DNA of 64,000 nucleotides. It comes from Pseudomonadota bacterium. GTDB lineage: Bacteria > Pseudomonadota > Alphaproteobacteria > Acetobacterales > Acetobacteraceae. The notes below the pieces were generated by a model that saw only the letters and a program-made list of their open reading frames with translations, was not told the DNA's origin and ran no database searches. The stretch lies in contig JAKBCH010000005.1 in NCBI GenBank assembly GCA_021808055.1, positions 1 through 64,000 on the forward strand, in the 5' to 3' direction. Made by a program: the position numbers and the translations under genes. Shown in pieces: positions 34,781-43,206 of the stretch (the first letter of the stretch is position 1; each line of letters opens with the position of its first letter).

Positions 34781-36306
34781 GGCAAAGGGCTGTTCTTTTT
34801 CTGTTTTGCCTGCTGTTGCCGGTGGCACTGTGCTGCCGCGCGGCGGATGCTGCCGCGAATTTCGACACCGCGGCAGCGGCGAACGTGTGGTCGGTGGCGC
34901 TGGCCTATATCGCGCCTCGTGCGTTAAACCCGGTTACGATTCCGCAGATGACGCTCTGGGGCTTGAACGGGCTTGCCGCCCTGGACCCCAACCTCAACAC
35001 CACCTTGCAGAGCGGCGAAATTCGGCTGTTTGGACCGAACCAGCTTTTAGCGGCGATTCCCGCCCCCGCGCCAACAGATGCAAAGGGCTGGGGCGAGGCC
35101 GCAGCAAAAATTGCGGCGGCGGCATATGCGGCCTCCCCGGCGTTGCAGCAAGCGGGCACGCAAGGGATTATAGGCAATTTCTTCGACGAGCTGTTCAACC
35201 ATTTCGACCCTTATTCTCGATACGAAGACCCCTTGCAGGCCGCGCAGGACGAATTGATGATTACCGGCCTTGCCGGGACGGGACTGACCTTGAAGGACCA
35301 GCATGGCAAAGTGGTGATTGCCCGCGTGGCCGCGGATAGCCCGGCATCGGACGCGGGACTTCAGCCTGGCATGATCGTTAACGCGATGAATGGCCAAACC
35401 GCTTATGGCGGCATGGCGAATACGCTGAATGAGGATATGGCGGGGCTTGCCGGAACCAGCGTTTCAATATCCGTAACCGACCCGCAAGCGGATATGGATG
35501 AAGCGCCGCAAAGGCTGACGCTGATCCGCGGTTTTATTCCGCCGCAAACCGTATTCAGCGAGCCGCCCGTGGTGGCTGGCACCGCATATCTTAAAATTAC
35601 CGGCTTTAATAAAGGTACGGGGGATCAGTTTTCGGCCCTCCTGGCGAAAATCATGTCTCAGCCCGTAGCACCTACAGGGTTGGTGTTGGATTTGCGGGGC
35701 AACCGGGGCGGCGTGCTCCGCCAGGCGGTGATCGTAGCGGATTCGCTGCTAGAATCCGGCCCGATCGCAGAAACGAATGGGCGGGATTCAGATGCCGACC
35801 AGATGTTCAAGGCCGAGGGGGCAGACCTGACAAACGGTGCTCCGTTGGCCGTGTTGGTGGATGGGCAGACTGCCAGTGCCGCTGAAATATTGGCTTCAGC
35901 CCTGGCCGATGACGGGCGCGCGGTGGTGATTGGCTCGGAAACACTCGGCAAGGGCCTGGTGCAGACCGTGACCTCTCTGCCCGATGGTGGCGAACTTTAT
36001 GTAACCTGGAGCCGGGTTTTGGCGCCTAGGGGATGGCCCTTGCAGGGGCTGGGCCTGATGCCGCAGATTTGCACCAGCAATGGGGCCGTTGCCCTCAACC
36101 AGCAGCTTGCGGCGCTGGCCAATGGCCGGAACCTCATGGCACCAGCATTGAGCCAGGCGCGGGCCATGCGCCCACCCGTTGGTATTGCCGCCATGCTGGC
36201 CGTGCGGGGCAATTGCCCGGCGGATATTGGCGGAGAGCTTGACGAGCAGGCCGCGGCGGCCGTGCTTAGCACACCAGAAATTTACCAATCGGCGCTATTG
36301 CATTAA
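34777..36306 (+). CDS. S41-family carboxyl-terminal processing peptidase
   Basis: A periplasmic serine protease of the CtpA/Prc type, 509 residues. Signal peptide about 1-25 (FLFCLLLPVALCCRAADA), a helical region, a PDZ domain (about 165-255, with GTGLTLKDQHGKVVIARVAADSPA) and a catalytic core with YLKITGFNKGTGDQF and LVLDLRGNRGGVL. The nucleophile Ser367 is in GQTASAAEILASAL and the general base Lys392 in GSETLGKGLVQ, 25 residues apart as in the family. GTG 34777 overlaps the rnr stop (GTGA), so it is coupled to RNase R. The roughly 100-residue C-terminal tail has no recognised domain. Confidence 0.9.
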   Translation: MRQRAVLFLFCLLLPVALCCRAADAAANFDTAAAANVWSVALAYIAPRALNPVTIPQMTLWGLNGLAALDPNLNTTLQSGEIRLFGPNQLLAAIPAPAPTDAKGWGEAAAKIAAAAYAASPALQQAGTQGIIGNFFDELFNHFDPYSRYEDPLQAAQDELMITGLAGTGLTLKDQHGKVVIARVAADSPASDAGLQPGMIVNAMNGQTAYGGMANTLNEDMAGLAGTSVSISVTDPQADMDEAPQRLTLIRGFIPPQTVFSEPPVVAGTAYLKITGFNKGTGDQFSALLAKIMSQPVAPTGLVLDLRGNRGGVLRQAVIVADSLLESGPIAETNGRDSDADQMFKAEGADLTNGAPLAVLVDGQTASAAEILASALADDGRAVVIGSETLGKGLVQTVTSLPDGGELYVTWSRVLAPRGWPLQGLGLMPQICTSNGAVALNQQLAALANGRNLMAPALSQARAMRPPVGIAAMLAVRGNCPADIGGELDEQAAAAVLSTPEIYQSALLH

Positions 36307-36316
36307 CGATGGGTAC

Positions 36317-36346
36317 TTGACGAAACCAGCCAAGCTGGGCGATACG
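36317..36346 (+). promoter_or_regulatory. Candidate sigma-70-type promoter for rpmG
   Basis: TTGACG (36317-36322) and GATACG (36341-36346) are separated by 18 bases and lie about 25 bases before the rpmG ATG, in the gap after the S41 protease gene. The match is to consensus only. Confidence 0.4.
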
Positions 36347-36369
36347 GCCCGCTCTCGGAGATTCTAATC

Positions 36370-36537
36370 ATGGCTAAATCTAACGTCGTCCAAATCAAGC
36401 TCGTTTCTACCGCTGATACTGGCTACTTCTATGTGACCAAGAAGAATGCCCGTGCGCAGACCCAGAAGCTTGAACTGAACAAGTATGATCCGGTCGTGCG
36501 CAAGCACGTGAAATTCAAGGAAGCCAAAATCAAGTAA
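36370..36537 (+). CDS. rpmG: 50S ribosomal protein L33
   Basis: A 55-residue large-subunit protein starting [19 protein letters not shown], with [17 protein letters not shown] and the typical end [11 protein letters not shown]. It lacks the Cys pairs of zinc-binding L33, so it is the zinc-independent form. GGAG lies nine bases before the ATG. Confidence 0.95.
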   Translation: MAKSNVVQIKLVSTADTGYFYVTKKNARAQTQKLELNKYDPVVRKHVKFKEAKIK

Positions 36538-36552
36538 CGCACCGCGTTACTT
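36532..36552 (+). repeat. Hairpin at the rpmG stop codon
   Basis: AAGTAACGC and GCGTTACTT form a perfect nine-base-pair stem with a three-base loop that includes the rpmG stop. No T-tract follows, so it is more likely a 3'-end stabiliser than a terminator. Confidence 0.45.
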
Positions 36553-36604
36553 GCAAATGGCCTAGATTTCACGGGAAACCAAACGGGTCGGCCCCTTAAT
36601 ATAT

Positions 36605-36639
36605 CCCTCGACATGGTTTATGTCTGAGGGGTTTATTTT
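36605..36639 (+). terminator. Terminator-like hairpin overlapping the next gene's ribosome binding site
   Basis: CCCTC-GACAT pairs with ATGTC-(T)-GAGGG around a five-base loop, followed by GTTTATTTT that runs into the ATG at 36640. It looks like the rpmG terminator. Its 3' arm (GAGGGG, 36626-36631) is also the ribosome binding site of the metallopeptidase gene, eight bases from the start. Confidence 0.6.
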
Positions 36640-37908
36640 ATGCGCGTATTTACCTGCGACGCCTGTGAGCAGACATTGTTTTTTGAGAACAATGTCTGCG
36701 AGCGATGCGAGCATGAACTGGGCTTTTTGCCCAGCACCATGTCTATGTTGGCGTTAACGCGGGATGGCGAGGTTTTACTGGACCTTAAAAGCAAAAACAG
36801 TTACGCCTATTGTGCCAATGCCGCGCAGGGCGCGTGCAACTGGGTGGTGACTCGGCCCGGAGAGCTTTGCACCGCCTGCCGCCATAACCAGACCATCCCG
36901 GATCTCTCGCTTGATGAAAACCTTAAAGCCTGGCGCGCTTTGGAAACGGCGAAGCATCGGCTGATTTATACGCTGCTGCGGCTGAAACTGCCACTCAGAG
37001 ATTTGGCCGAAGACCCGGTGCATGGACTGGCTTTCGATTTTCTGGCCGACCCGCCCGGCCCTGGCCCTCGTATTTTAACTGGTCATGATGAGGGGCTGAT
37101 CACGATCAACCTCGCGGAGGCCGATGGCGCGGTGCGGGAACGTTTCCGCGCGGAAATGGGGGAGCCATACCGCACATTGCTTGGCCATTTCCGGCACGAG
37201 GTGGGCCATTACTACTGGAATGAGCTGGTGCGGGATGGTGGCAGGCTTGAGGATTGCCGCCTGGTATTTGGAGATGATGAGCGCGATTACGGCGAGGCGC
37301 TGCAACAGCATTATGAACAAGGCCCGCCCGCCGGCTGGGAAGAAAATTATGTCTCGGCCTATGCAACGATGCATCCCTGGGAGGATTTCGCGGAGACCTG
37401 GGCACATTATCTGCACATTATCGACACGTTGGAAACAGCTTCCGCTTTTGGGCTGCGCATTCACCCTCACCGTACCGAGGATGAGATACTGCACGCGGAT
37501 ATCGATTTTAATCCCTACCGGGTGGAAACCATTGAGACCTTGATAGAAGCCTGGCTGCCCTTAACCTTCGCAATGAATGCGCTCAATCGTTCGATGGGAC
37601 ACACTGACATGTATCCATTTGTTTTATCTGGGCCGGTTATTCAAAAACTTGGGTTCATTCATCGTCTTGTTCGGGAGCAAAAGGCGGCTGAAATCAACAA
37701 GCCCGCCAGAATGTTGGCACCCAACCCGCCACCGCCTTCAGACCCCCCTGCTCCGCCCGGCCCCTCGCCCAAAAGGCCGCCCGTGGAGCCGCCGCCTGAA
37801 CCCGGCCCGGATATTAGGCCCCCGATTGAAGAGCCGCCCATGGAGCTTCCCCCTCAGGAAATGCCACCGCCTCCCCCGGGAGGTGAACCGCTGCCTCTGC
37901 AAGCATAA
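36640..37908 (+). CDS. Zinc-ribbon putative metallopeptidase with a proline-rich tail
   Basis: A 422-residue protein of the putative zinc-binding metallopeptidase family (PF15887-type). The N-terminus has two zinc-ribbon pairs: C6, C9, C20, C23 and then C58, C66, C77, C80. The catalytic motif is HEVGH (H186, E187, H190) in GHFRHEVGHYYW, followed by the conserved YVSAYATMHPWEDFAETWAHYLHI. Residues from about 367 onward are an acidic, proline-rich tail (NPPPPSDPPAPPGPSPKRPP and more) that is unusual for the family. The protein has no signal peptide and is probably cytoplasmic. The substrate is unknown. Its ribosome binding site lies in a hairpin, so its expression may depend on read-through and RNA structure. 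Confidence 0.82.
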   Translation: MRVFTCDACEQTLFFENNVCERCEHELGFLPSTMSMLALTRDGEVLLDLKSKNSYAYCANAAQGACNWVVTRPGELCTACRHNQTIPDLSLDENLKAWRALETAKHRLIYTLLRLKLPLRDLAEDPVHGLAFDFLADPPGPGPRILTGHDEGLITINLAEADGAVRERFRAEMGEPYRTLLGHFRHEVGHYYWNELVRDGGRLEDCRLVFGDDERDYGEALQQHYEQGPPAGWEENYVSAYATMHPWEDFAETWAHYLHIIDTLETASAFGLRIHPHRTEDEILHADIDFNPYRVETIETLIEAWLPLTFAMNALNRSMGHTDMYPFVLSGPVIQKLGFIHRLVREQKAAEINKPARMLAPNPPPPSDPPAPPGPSPKRPPVEPPPEPGPDIRPPIEEPPMELPPQEMPPPPPGGEPLPLQA

Positions 37909-37920
37909 TATCTGGCTGTG

Positions 37921-38853
37921 TTAAAAATGCTTCCAGCCAGAAGAGGCAAGGTGAAGCGGAATGTTCTCATCTCCGTATAGTTCAACCCCCTCCCCGGCTT
38001 TAAATACGCCGATTTTAGTGATTTTTACGCCTGCGCACGCGGCGCACAGGGCTTCGGTTTTTTCCGGCGGGACAGCGAGAATAAGCTCGTAATCATCGCC
38101 GCCGGTGAGGCGAAGCTCCAACACCTCCGGCCCTTGAGCTGCCGCTTCAGGTGAGATGGGCACAAGGGCGGCCTGAACCACGGCGGACAAGCCTGATTCG
38201 CGGCAAACATGGCCGAGATCCTGCATCAAACCATCCGAGATATCGATGGCGGCGGTGGCGATACCCTCCAAGGAAAGACCCACGCGCGGTTCTGGCAGCA
38301 AAGAGCGTTGGGTTAAGAACCCCGTGGGGTCTGGGCGCTTGCCCAGCCTGGCTTCCAGGCCCAAGGCTGCGTCGCCAATGGTGCCAGTCACCCAGATTTC
38401 ATCCCCGGCTTTGGCACCGTTGCGGCGCAGCGCCTGGCCGGGGGCGACATGACCAAGGAGTGTGACCGATAGCCCGATATCCGCACGGGAGGATGAAGAA
38501 TCACCCCCCAGCAGGGTGATACCAAACTGCAGCTGGTCCGCCGCCAACCCGGCGGCAAACGCGGCAAGCCAGCCCTCCGGCAAATTGGGCGGCAAGGCGG
38601 TGGTGAGAAGATAACCCAAAGGCACAGCGCCCATGGCCGCGAGGTCTGATAAATTGCGGCGCAGCAATTTGCGCGCAATCATACCCGGATCGTCCCCGGT
38701 TAAAAAATGCACGCCTTCCAGCATCTGGTCGACCGTAAGAACAAGTTGCCGCCCAGGCGGCGGGGTGAGAACGGCCGCGTCATCCTTCAGACCCAGCCCG
38801 GCTTCTCCGGCCAGTGGGGCAAAAAATGCCGCAATCCGGTCGAACTCGTTCAT
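37921..38853 (-). CDS. thiL: Thiamine-monophosphate kinase
   Basis: Phosphorylates thiamine monophosphate to the active cofactor thiamine pyrophosphate. 310 residues with the PurM-like fold: GLKDDAAVL and LVLTVDQMLEGVHFL (substrate and metal), RKLLRRNLSDLAAMGAVPLG, LLGGDSSSS, DISDGLMQDLGH and LTGGDDYEL. Its ATG overlaps the nusB stop (ATGA), making it the last gene of the long leftward operon. It ends 12 bases from the converging metallopeptidase gene. Confidence 0.95.
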   Translation of the reverse strand: MNEFDRIAAFFAPLAGEAGLGLKDDAAVLTPPPGRQLVLTVDQMLEGVHFLTGDDPGMIARKLLRRNLSDLAAMGAVPLGYLLTTALPPNLPEGWLAAFAAGLAADQLQFGITLLGGDSSSSRADIGLSVTLLGHVAPGQALRRNGAKAGDEIWVTGTIGDAALGLEARLGKRPDPTGFLTQRSLLPEPRVGLSLEGIATAAIDISDGLMQDLGHVCRESGLSAVVQAALVPISPEAAAQGPEVLELRLTGGDDYELILAVPPEKTEALCAACAGVKITKIGVFKAGEGVELYGDENIPLHLASSGWKHF

Positions 38854-39326
38854 CAGCTTGCGGCGGTGAATTCCGCCGGACGGAGCAGATGCGCCAATTT
38901 ATCCAGCACGCCGTTTAACATCCGCGGTTCCTCGCCCGAGAAAAACCCGTGGGCGACATCGAGATATTCGTTGATGACCACCTTGGCGGGGGGACCATCG
39001 GTCATCCAGAGCTCCGCACCGCCCGCGCGAAGCGAAGCGCGCAGCACAGGGTCCAGCCGGAGCATGGGCCAGGCTTCCGGCAGCGCCTGCGTGATCATGC
39101 CATCCAACGTATCTTGCTGCTCGGTGGCCGTACGGACAATGCGGGTGAACAGCGGCACATCGGCATCCGGCAAATTGCCATCCTCCAGCCCGCCCTGCCA
39201 AGGGAGCTGCCCCATGCGGTGGCGGACAAACTGGTCTATAACCGTTTCTGTGCTCATCTCAGCATGTTCTGATTGATAAAGCGCCTGCACGGCGGCGATA
39301 CGGGACAAGGTTCGGGGACGGGTCAT
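38853..39326 (-). CDS. nusB: Transcription antitermination factor NusB
   Basis: Helps form the rRNA antitermination complex by binding boxA RNA with NusE (ribosomal protein S10). 157 residues, all helical, with the N-terminal RNA-binding helix (RTLSRIAAVQALYQSE), FTRIVRTATEQQDTLDGMI and the C-terminal signature KVVINEYLDVAHGFFSGEEPRMLNGVLDKLA read in parts. Start and stop both overlap neighbours (ATGA), in the ribH-nusB-thiL order common in alphaproteobacteria. Confidence 0.95.
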   Translation of the reverse strand: MTRPRTLSRIAAVQALYQSEHAEMSTETVIDQFVRHRMGQLPWQGGLEDGNLPDADVPLFTRIVRTATEQQDTLDGMITQALPEAWPMLRLDPVLRASLRAGGAELWMTDGPPAKVVINEYLDVAHGFFSGEEPRMLNGVLDKLAHLLRPAEFTAAS

Positions 39327-39802
39327 GACATGAACCTGCGCTTCAAGGCTATTTGTTTAAGGCAGGCTACGGCGGCTTCAGCGCCCTTATTGGCGCCGGT
39401 TTCGCGGGAGCGTGCCTGGGCTTGGGCCAGCGTATCCACCGTTAGAAGCCCGGTGCCAAGGCAAAGACGATTATTTACCGCCACTTGCATCAGCCCATCC
39501 ATGGCGGCGGTGCAGACGAACTCGTAATGGTCGGTTTCGCCGCGCACCACACAGCCGAGCGCGATGAAACCATCATAAGCAGGCTGGGCTGAAGCCGCGA
39601 TGGCCAGTGCCTGGGGAAGTTCAAACGCCCCGGCGACTTCGATAATTTCAAGCGAGGCATTCACCTGGGTGAAAATATCCCGCGCCGCGTCCAACATGCC
39701 ATCGACAACATTCCGGTAATAAGGCGCGCTGATGGCAAGGATTTTGGGTGGGGCGCCCGAGAGTTTTGGAGCCTCGGGCAAGGGAGCGTCAGCGGTGCTC
39801 AT
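39323..39802 (-). CDS. ribH: 6,7-dimethyl-8-ribityllumazine synthase
   Basis: Condenses the pyrimidine intermediate with dihydroxybutanone phosphate to lumazine, the penultimate step of riboflavin synthesis. 159 residues: ILAISAPYYRNVVDGML (substrate loop), VAGAFELPQALAIA (phosphate-binding region), ALGCVVRGETDHYEFVC with the catalytic His, and AQARSRETGANKGAEAAVA. Six bases after ribB. Confidence 0.95.
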   Translation of the reverse strand: MSTADAPLPEAPKLSGAPPKILAISAPYYRNVVDGMLDAARDIFTQVNASLEIIEVAGAFELPQALAIAASAQPAYDGFIALGCVVRGETDHYEFVCTAAMDGLMQVAVNNRLCLGTGLLTVDTLAQAQARSRETGANKGAEAAVACLKQIALKRRFMS

Positions 39803-39808
39803 GGCGAT

Positions 39809-40945
39809 TCAATTGGCCTCAACACCGGAAAGGCTGCGTTGATCGACAACGTTCAGCCCATACCCCTCCAGACCAATGATGTTGCGCTTATGGTTGGAGA
39901 GCAGGATCATGTTCTTCACCCCAAGGTCCAGCAGAATTTGCGCGCCGGTGCCGTATTCCCGTAGGTCGCGGCTTTCGCATTTACCATCCAACAGGGCGCG
40001 CAAGCCGGTGGACATGGCCTTTTCGCGCTGCTCGCGCACGATCACCACGACGCCCCGCCCGGCCTTGGCAATTTCGCGCATTGCCCCTTGCAAGGCGGCG
40101 AAATGGCCGTTGCCCAGAACATCGCTCAGCAGATCCATGCCATGCATACGCACAAGCACGGGTTCATCGCCGGAAATATCGCCTTTGACCAATGCCAGAT
40201 GCTCAATGCCATCGACCTTGCTTTCAAAGGCCACCATGCGCCAGGCTGTGCCGTCTTGCGTGGTGATATTGCCTTGCTCAACGCGCTTGACCAGCCGCTC
40301 CGTGGTGCGGCGATGGGCGATAAGGTCCGCGATGGTGCCGAGCTTGATGTTATGGCGCTGGGCGAAGGCCACGAGCTCCGGCAGACGGGCCATGGTACCA
40401 TCGTCGTTGATGATCTCGCAGATAACGCCCGCCGGGATAAGCCCAGCCAAGCGCGCGATATCCACCGAGGCTTCTGTGTGTCCGGCGCGGACCAGCGTAC
40501 CGCCATCCCGCGCCATGAGAGGGAAAATATGGCCTGGGGAAACGATGTCGTCGCGGCCCAGCTCCGGGTTTATGGCGACGGCCACCGTGCGAGCGCGGTC
40601 CGCTGCGGAGATGCCGGTGGAGATGCCTTCCCGCGCTTCGATGGAGATGGTGAAGGCGGTTTCGTGCCGGCTGCCATTGGCATGGGTCATCAATTTCAGG
40701 CCCAGCGCGTCGCAGCGAGATTTGGTCATGGCCAGGCAGACCAGGCCGCGGGCGTGTTTGATCATGAAATTGATCGCGTCCGGCGTGGCGAATTGCGCGG
40801 GGATAACCAGATCCCCCTCGTTTTCACGATCCTCGTCATCGACCAGGATAAAAATGCGCCCCGCGCGGGCTTCCTCAATAATTTCAGCAGCTGAGGAGAT
40901 GTAATCCTGCAAGCCATTGGTTTCGAGGGATTTGAGGCCGTCCAT
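39809..40945 (-). CDS. ribB: DHBP synthase RibB with a degenerate GTP cyclohydrolase II-like domain
   Basis: 378 residues with two domains. The N-terminal part (about 20-220) is 3,4-dihydroxy-2-butanone 4-phosphate synthase, with the acidic loop VDDEDRENEGDLVIPA, GLVCLAMT, GSRHETAFTISIEAR and the catalytic FPLMARDGGTLVRAGHTEASVD region. The C-terminal part (about 225-370) has the RibA fold (EHLALVKGDISGDEPVLVRMH ... EYGTGAQILLDLGVKNMILLSNH), but the three zinc-binding cysteines expected after VLVRMH are absent (GMDLLSDVLGNGHFAA instead), and the Arg-rich QEGRG motif is changed to REQREKA. GTP cyclohydrolase activity is therefore unlikely; a separate RibA is expected elsewhere. The gene follows ribE by 47 bases. 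Confidence 0.92.
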   Translation of the reverse strand: MDGLKSLETNGLQDYISSAAEIIEEARAGRIFILVDDEDRENEGDLVIPAQFATPDAINFMIKHARGLVCLAMTKSRCDALGLKLMTHANGSRHETAFTISIEAREGISTGISAADRARTVAVAINPELGRDDIVSPGHIFPLMARDGGTLVRAGHTEASVDIARLAGLIPAGVICEIINDDGTMARLPELVAFAQRHNIKLGTIADLIAHRRTTERLVKRVEQGNITTQDGTAWRMVAFESKVDGIEHLALVKGDISGDEPVLVRMHGMDLLSDVLGNGHFAALQGAMREIAKAGRGVVVIVREQREKAMSTGLRALLDGKCESRDLREYGTGAQILLDLGVKNMILLSNHKRNIIGLEGYGLNVVDQRSLSGVEAN

Positions 40946-40992
40946 TCAAAACAATCCTTTCCCGGGGGAAATTTAAATGCGCCAGCGCGCAG

Positions 40993-41607
40993 TCAAGCAC
41001 CCTTAAAGCTAAGTTGCCGCGCGAGATAGCGCGCCAGCATGTCTATTTCCACATTCACCGGGCTTCCGGGGTGCAGCGTTGCAAAATTGGTGTGCGCCGC
41101 TGTGTGCGGGATAATGTTCACGCCGAAGCGGAGGCCATCAACCTCGTTAACCGTGAGGGAAACACCGTTAAGGGCTATGCTGCCCTTGGCGGCCACAAAG
41201 GGGGCCAGCGCGGGCGGCAGCTCAAACACCCAGCGCGTTGACCCGTTTTCCGGCGTTATGGAGATAACAATCGCAAGGCCATCAACATGGCCGGAGACCA
41301 GATGGCCGCCCAGCTCATCCCCCAGGCGCAGCGAGCCTTCAAGGTTAACCAGCGTGCCAGGCTGCCATTCGCCCAGAGATGTTTTGGACAATGTCTCGGC
41401 AGAAACCTCGACTTTGAACCAGTCCGCCCCTGCCTCGATAACCGTGAGGCAGACGCCCGAGCAGGCGATGGAAGCGCCGAGTTTTTTCTCAGCCCTGGCC
41501 CATACCTCGTTTTGAGGGGTTTGGATGGTGAAGCGTGCATCCTGCCCGCCGCCGATGGCGGTGACGGCGCTGATGCTGCCAACGCCTGTGATGAGTCCGG
41601 TGAACAT
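40993..41607 (-). CDS. ribE: Riboflavin synthase, alpha chain
   Basis: Dismutates two lumazine molecules to riboflavin. 204 residues built of two similar lumazine-binding barrels. The start MFTGLITGVGSI is the family N-terminus and fixes ATG 41607. IACSGVCLTVIEAG (first barrel) and IALNGVSLTVNEVD (second barrel) are the paired signatures, with GHLVSGHVDG between them. It follows ribD by 13 bases. Confidence 0.95.
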   Translation of the reverse strand: MFTGLITGVGSISAVTAIGGGQDARFTIQTPQNEVWARAEKKLGASIACSGVCLTVIEAGADWFKVEVSAETLSKTSLGEWQPGTLVNLEGSLRLGDELGGHLVSGHVDGLAIVISITPENGSTRWVFELPPALAPFVAAKGSIALNGVSLTVNEVDGLRFGVNIIPHTAAHTNFATLHPGSPVNVEIDMLARYLARQLSFKGA

Positions 41608-41620
41608 ATCGATAGCTGGC

Positions 41621-42715
41621 CTATGCGGCGCGAGTGAATTGGGAAAGCATATCATGCCCTAGCCGCTTTGAGAACATGAACGCGAAGCGGGGAGCGTCTT
41701 CAAGTTTGGAAACCCCAAAACCCTCCGCCGCCGGAAAGCCATCGCCGCCGATGATGCAGGGGGCATGAAACCAGGAAATACGGTCCACCAGCGCAGCGCG
41801 CAGCAGACCGGCCGCCAGGGTGCCGCCACCTTCAGCCATGATCAGGGTAAGTCCCTCTTGCGCCAAAGCGGACATGCCTGCGCGCAAATCCACCCCCGCA
41901 TTGGTGCCGGGAAGTTCGATCAGCTTAACGCCCGCATCTTCCAGTGCCCGGCGGCGGTGTTTATCCGCGCTATCACGATGTAAAATCCACAGAGGATGCT
42001 GGGCGGCACCGCGCACCAACTTGGAGAGCAAGGGCGTACGCAACTGCGAATCGACCACGATTCTGACCAGCGGGGCTGTGCGGAACCCCTCGATCCGGCA
42101 GGTAAGCTCTGGGTCGTCTTCCAGCACTGTGCCAACGCCGGTCAGCACCGCATCGTGCCGCCCGCGCATGGCGTGGACCGCGCGGCGGGCCTCTGTGCCG
42201 GTGATCCATTGGGATTCGCCGCCCGCCGTTGCGATCCGTCCATCCAGAGAGGTGGCGAGCTTGAGGTGAAGCAATGGCCGCCGCTCCCGCTGCACAGTTG
42301 CAAAACCGGCGATTACAGCTTCACATTCCTGCCGCAGCACATTTTCAGTCACCTGAATGCCGGCAGATTTGAGCCGGGCAATGCCCGCGCCATTGACCTT
42401 TGGATGCGGGTCTTGCGCGCCAAGGACAACACGGGTGATGCCAGCAGCAATTAACGCTTCAGTACACGGGCCTGATTTTCCAGCAAAACTGCACGGTTCA
42501 AGTGTCACATACGCGGTGCCACCCCGCGCCTGTTCGCCTGCCGCACGCAGGGCGATCACCTCAGCATGCGGCCGACCACCAGGCGCTGTGAAACCCCGCC
42601 CGGCAACGCGACCATTTTTTACGATCACGCAGCCAACCGAAGGATTGGGAGCCGTTTGCCCCAGACCGCGCTTGGCGAGGGCAATTGCCGTGCGCATGAA
42701 CTCGATATCGCTCAT
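41621..42715 (-). CDS. ribD: Bifunctional riboflavin deaminase/reductase RibD
   Basis: Deaminates and then reduces the pyrimidine precursor of riboflavin. 364 residues: an N-terminal cytidine-deaminase-like zinc domain (about 1-145) with [23 protein letters not shown] (His/Glu) and [19 protein letters not shown] (zinc cysteines), and a C-terminal NADPH reductase domain with [22 protein letters not shown] and [20 protein letters not shown]. Its ATG overlaps the nrdR stop (ATGA). Confidence 0.96.
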   Translation of the reverse strand: MSDIEFMRTAIALAKRGLGQTAPNPSVGCVIVKNGRVAGRGFTAPGGRPHAEVIALRAAGEQARGGTAYVTLEPCSFAGKSGPCTEALIAAGITRVVLGAQDPHPKVNGAGIARLKSAGIQVTENVLRQECEAVIAGFATVQRERRPLLHLKLATSLDGRIATAGGESQWITGTEARRAVHAMRGRHDAVLTGVGTVLEDDPELTCRIEGFRTAPLVRIVVDSQLRTPLLSKLVRGAAQHPLWILHRDSADKHRRRALEDAGVKLIELPGTNAGVDLRAGMSALAQEGLTLIMAEGGGTLAAGLLRAALVDRISWFHAPCIIGGDGFPAAEGFGVSKLEDAPRFAFMFSKRLGHDMLSQFTRAA

Positions 42716-43194
42716 TCCGTGGAATTATCCGGCTTCGCCAAAGGCGTGCCTTCCATGTCACCCAGAAAAGCTTCAAAATCCTTAGCTTCCCTGAAATCTC
42801 TGTAAACGGAAGCGAAGCGGACATAGGCCACCGCATCCACTTCTTTCAGGGCCTCCATCACCGCCTCGCCGATGGATTCGCTGCGGACCTCACCATCGCC
42901 GCTGGCTTCGAGCTTGCGGACAATGCCATTAACGATCCGCTCCTGCCGGTCTTCATCCACTGGGCGCTTGTTCAGCGCCACGCGAATGGAGCGGGCAAGC
43001 TTGTCACGGTCGAACGCGACACGGCGGCCATCAGCCTTCAGTACGGTGAGCTCACGCAACTGCACCCGCTCAACCGTGGTGAAACGCTGACCGCACCCGG
43101 CACAGAAACGGCGGCGGCGGATGGCGCTGCCGTCATCGGTGGGGCGGCTATCCTTCACCTGGGTGTCGGCATCTCCACAGAAGGGGCAGCGCAT
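42712..43194 (-). CDS. nrdR: Transcriptional repressor NrdR
   Basis: Represses ribonucleotide reductase genes in response to ATP/dATP. 160 residues: a zinc ribbon with C3, C6, C31 and C34 ([17 protein letters not shown], then [12 protein letters not shown]) and an ATP-cone domain (about 49-139; [21 protein letters not shown]). It lies between glyA (12 bases) and ribD (overlapping), a conserved alphaproteobacterial position. Confidence 0.96.
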   Translation of the reverse strand: MRCPFCGDADTQVKDSRPTDDGSAIRRRRFCAGCGQRFTTVERVQLRELTVLKADGRRVAFDRDKLARSIRVALNKRPVDEDRQERIVNGIVRKLEASGDGEVRSESIGEAVMEALKEVDAVAYVRFASVYRDFREAKDFEAFLGDMEGTPLAKPDNSTE

Positions 43195-43206
43195 GACGGT
43201 TTCTGC

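Noticed and set aside
39876..40904. Plus-strand frame of 342 codons opposite ribB
   Set aside because: ribB is certain on the other strand; the antisense product is Arg/Ser-rich with no domain.
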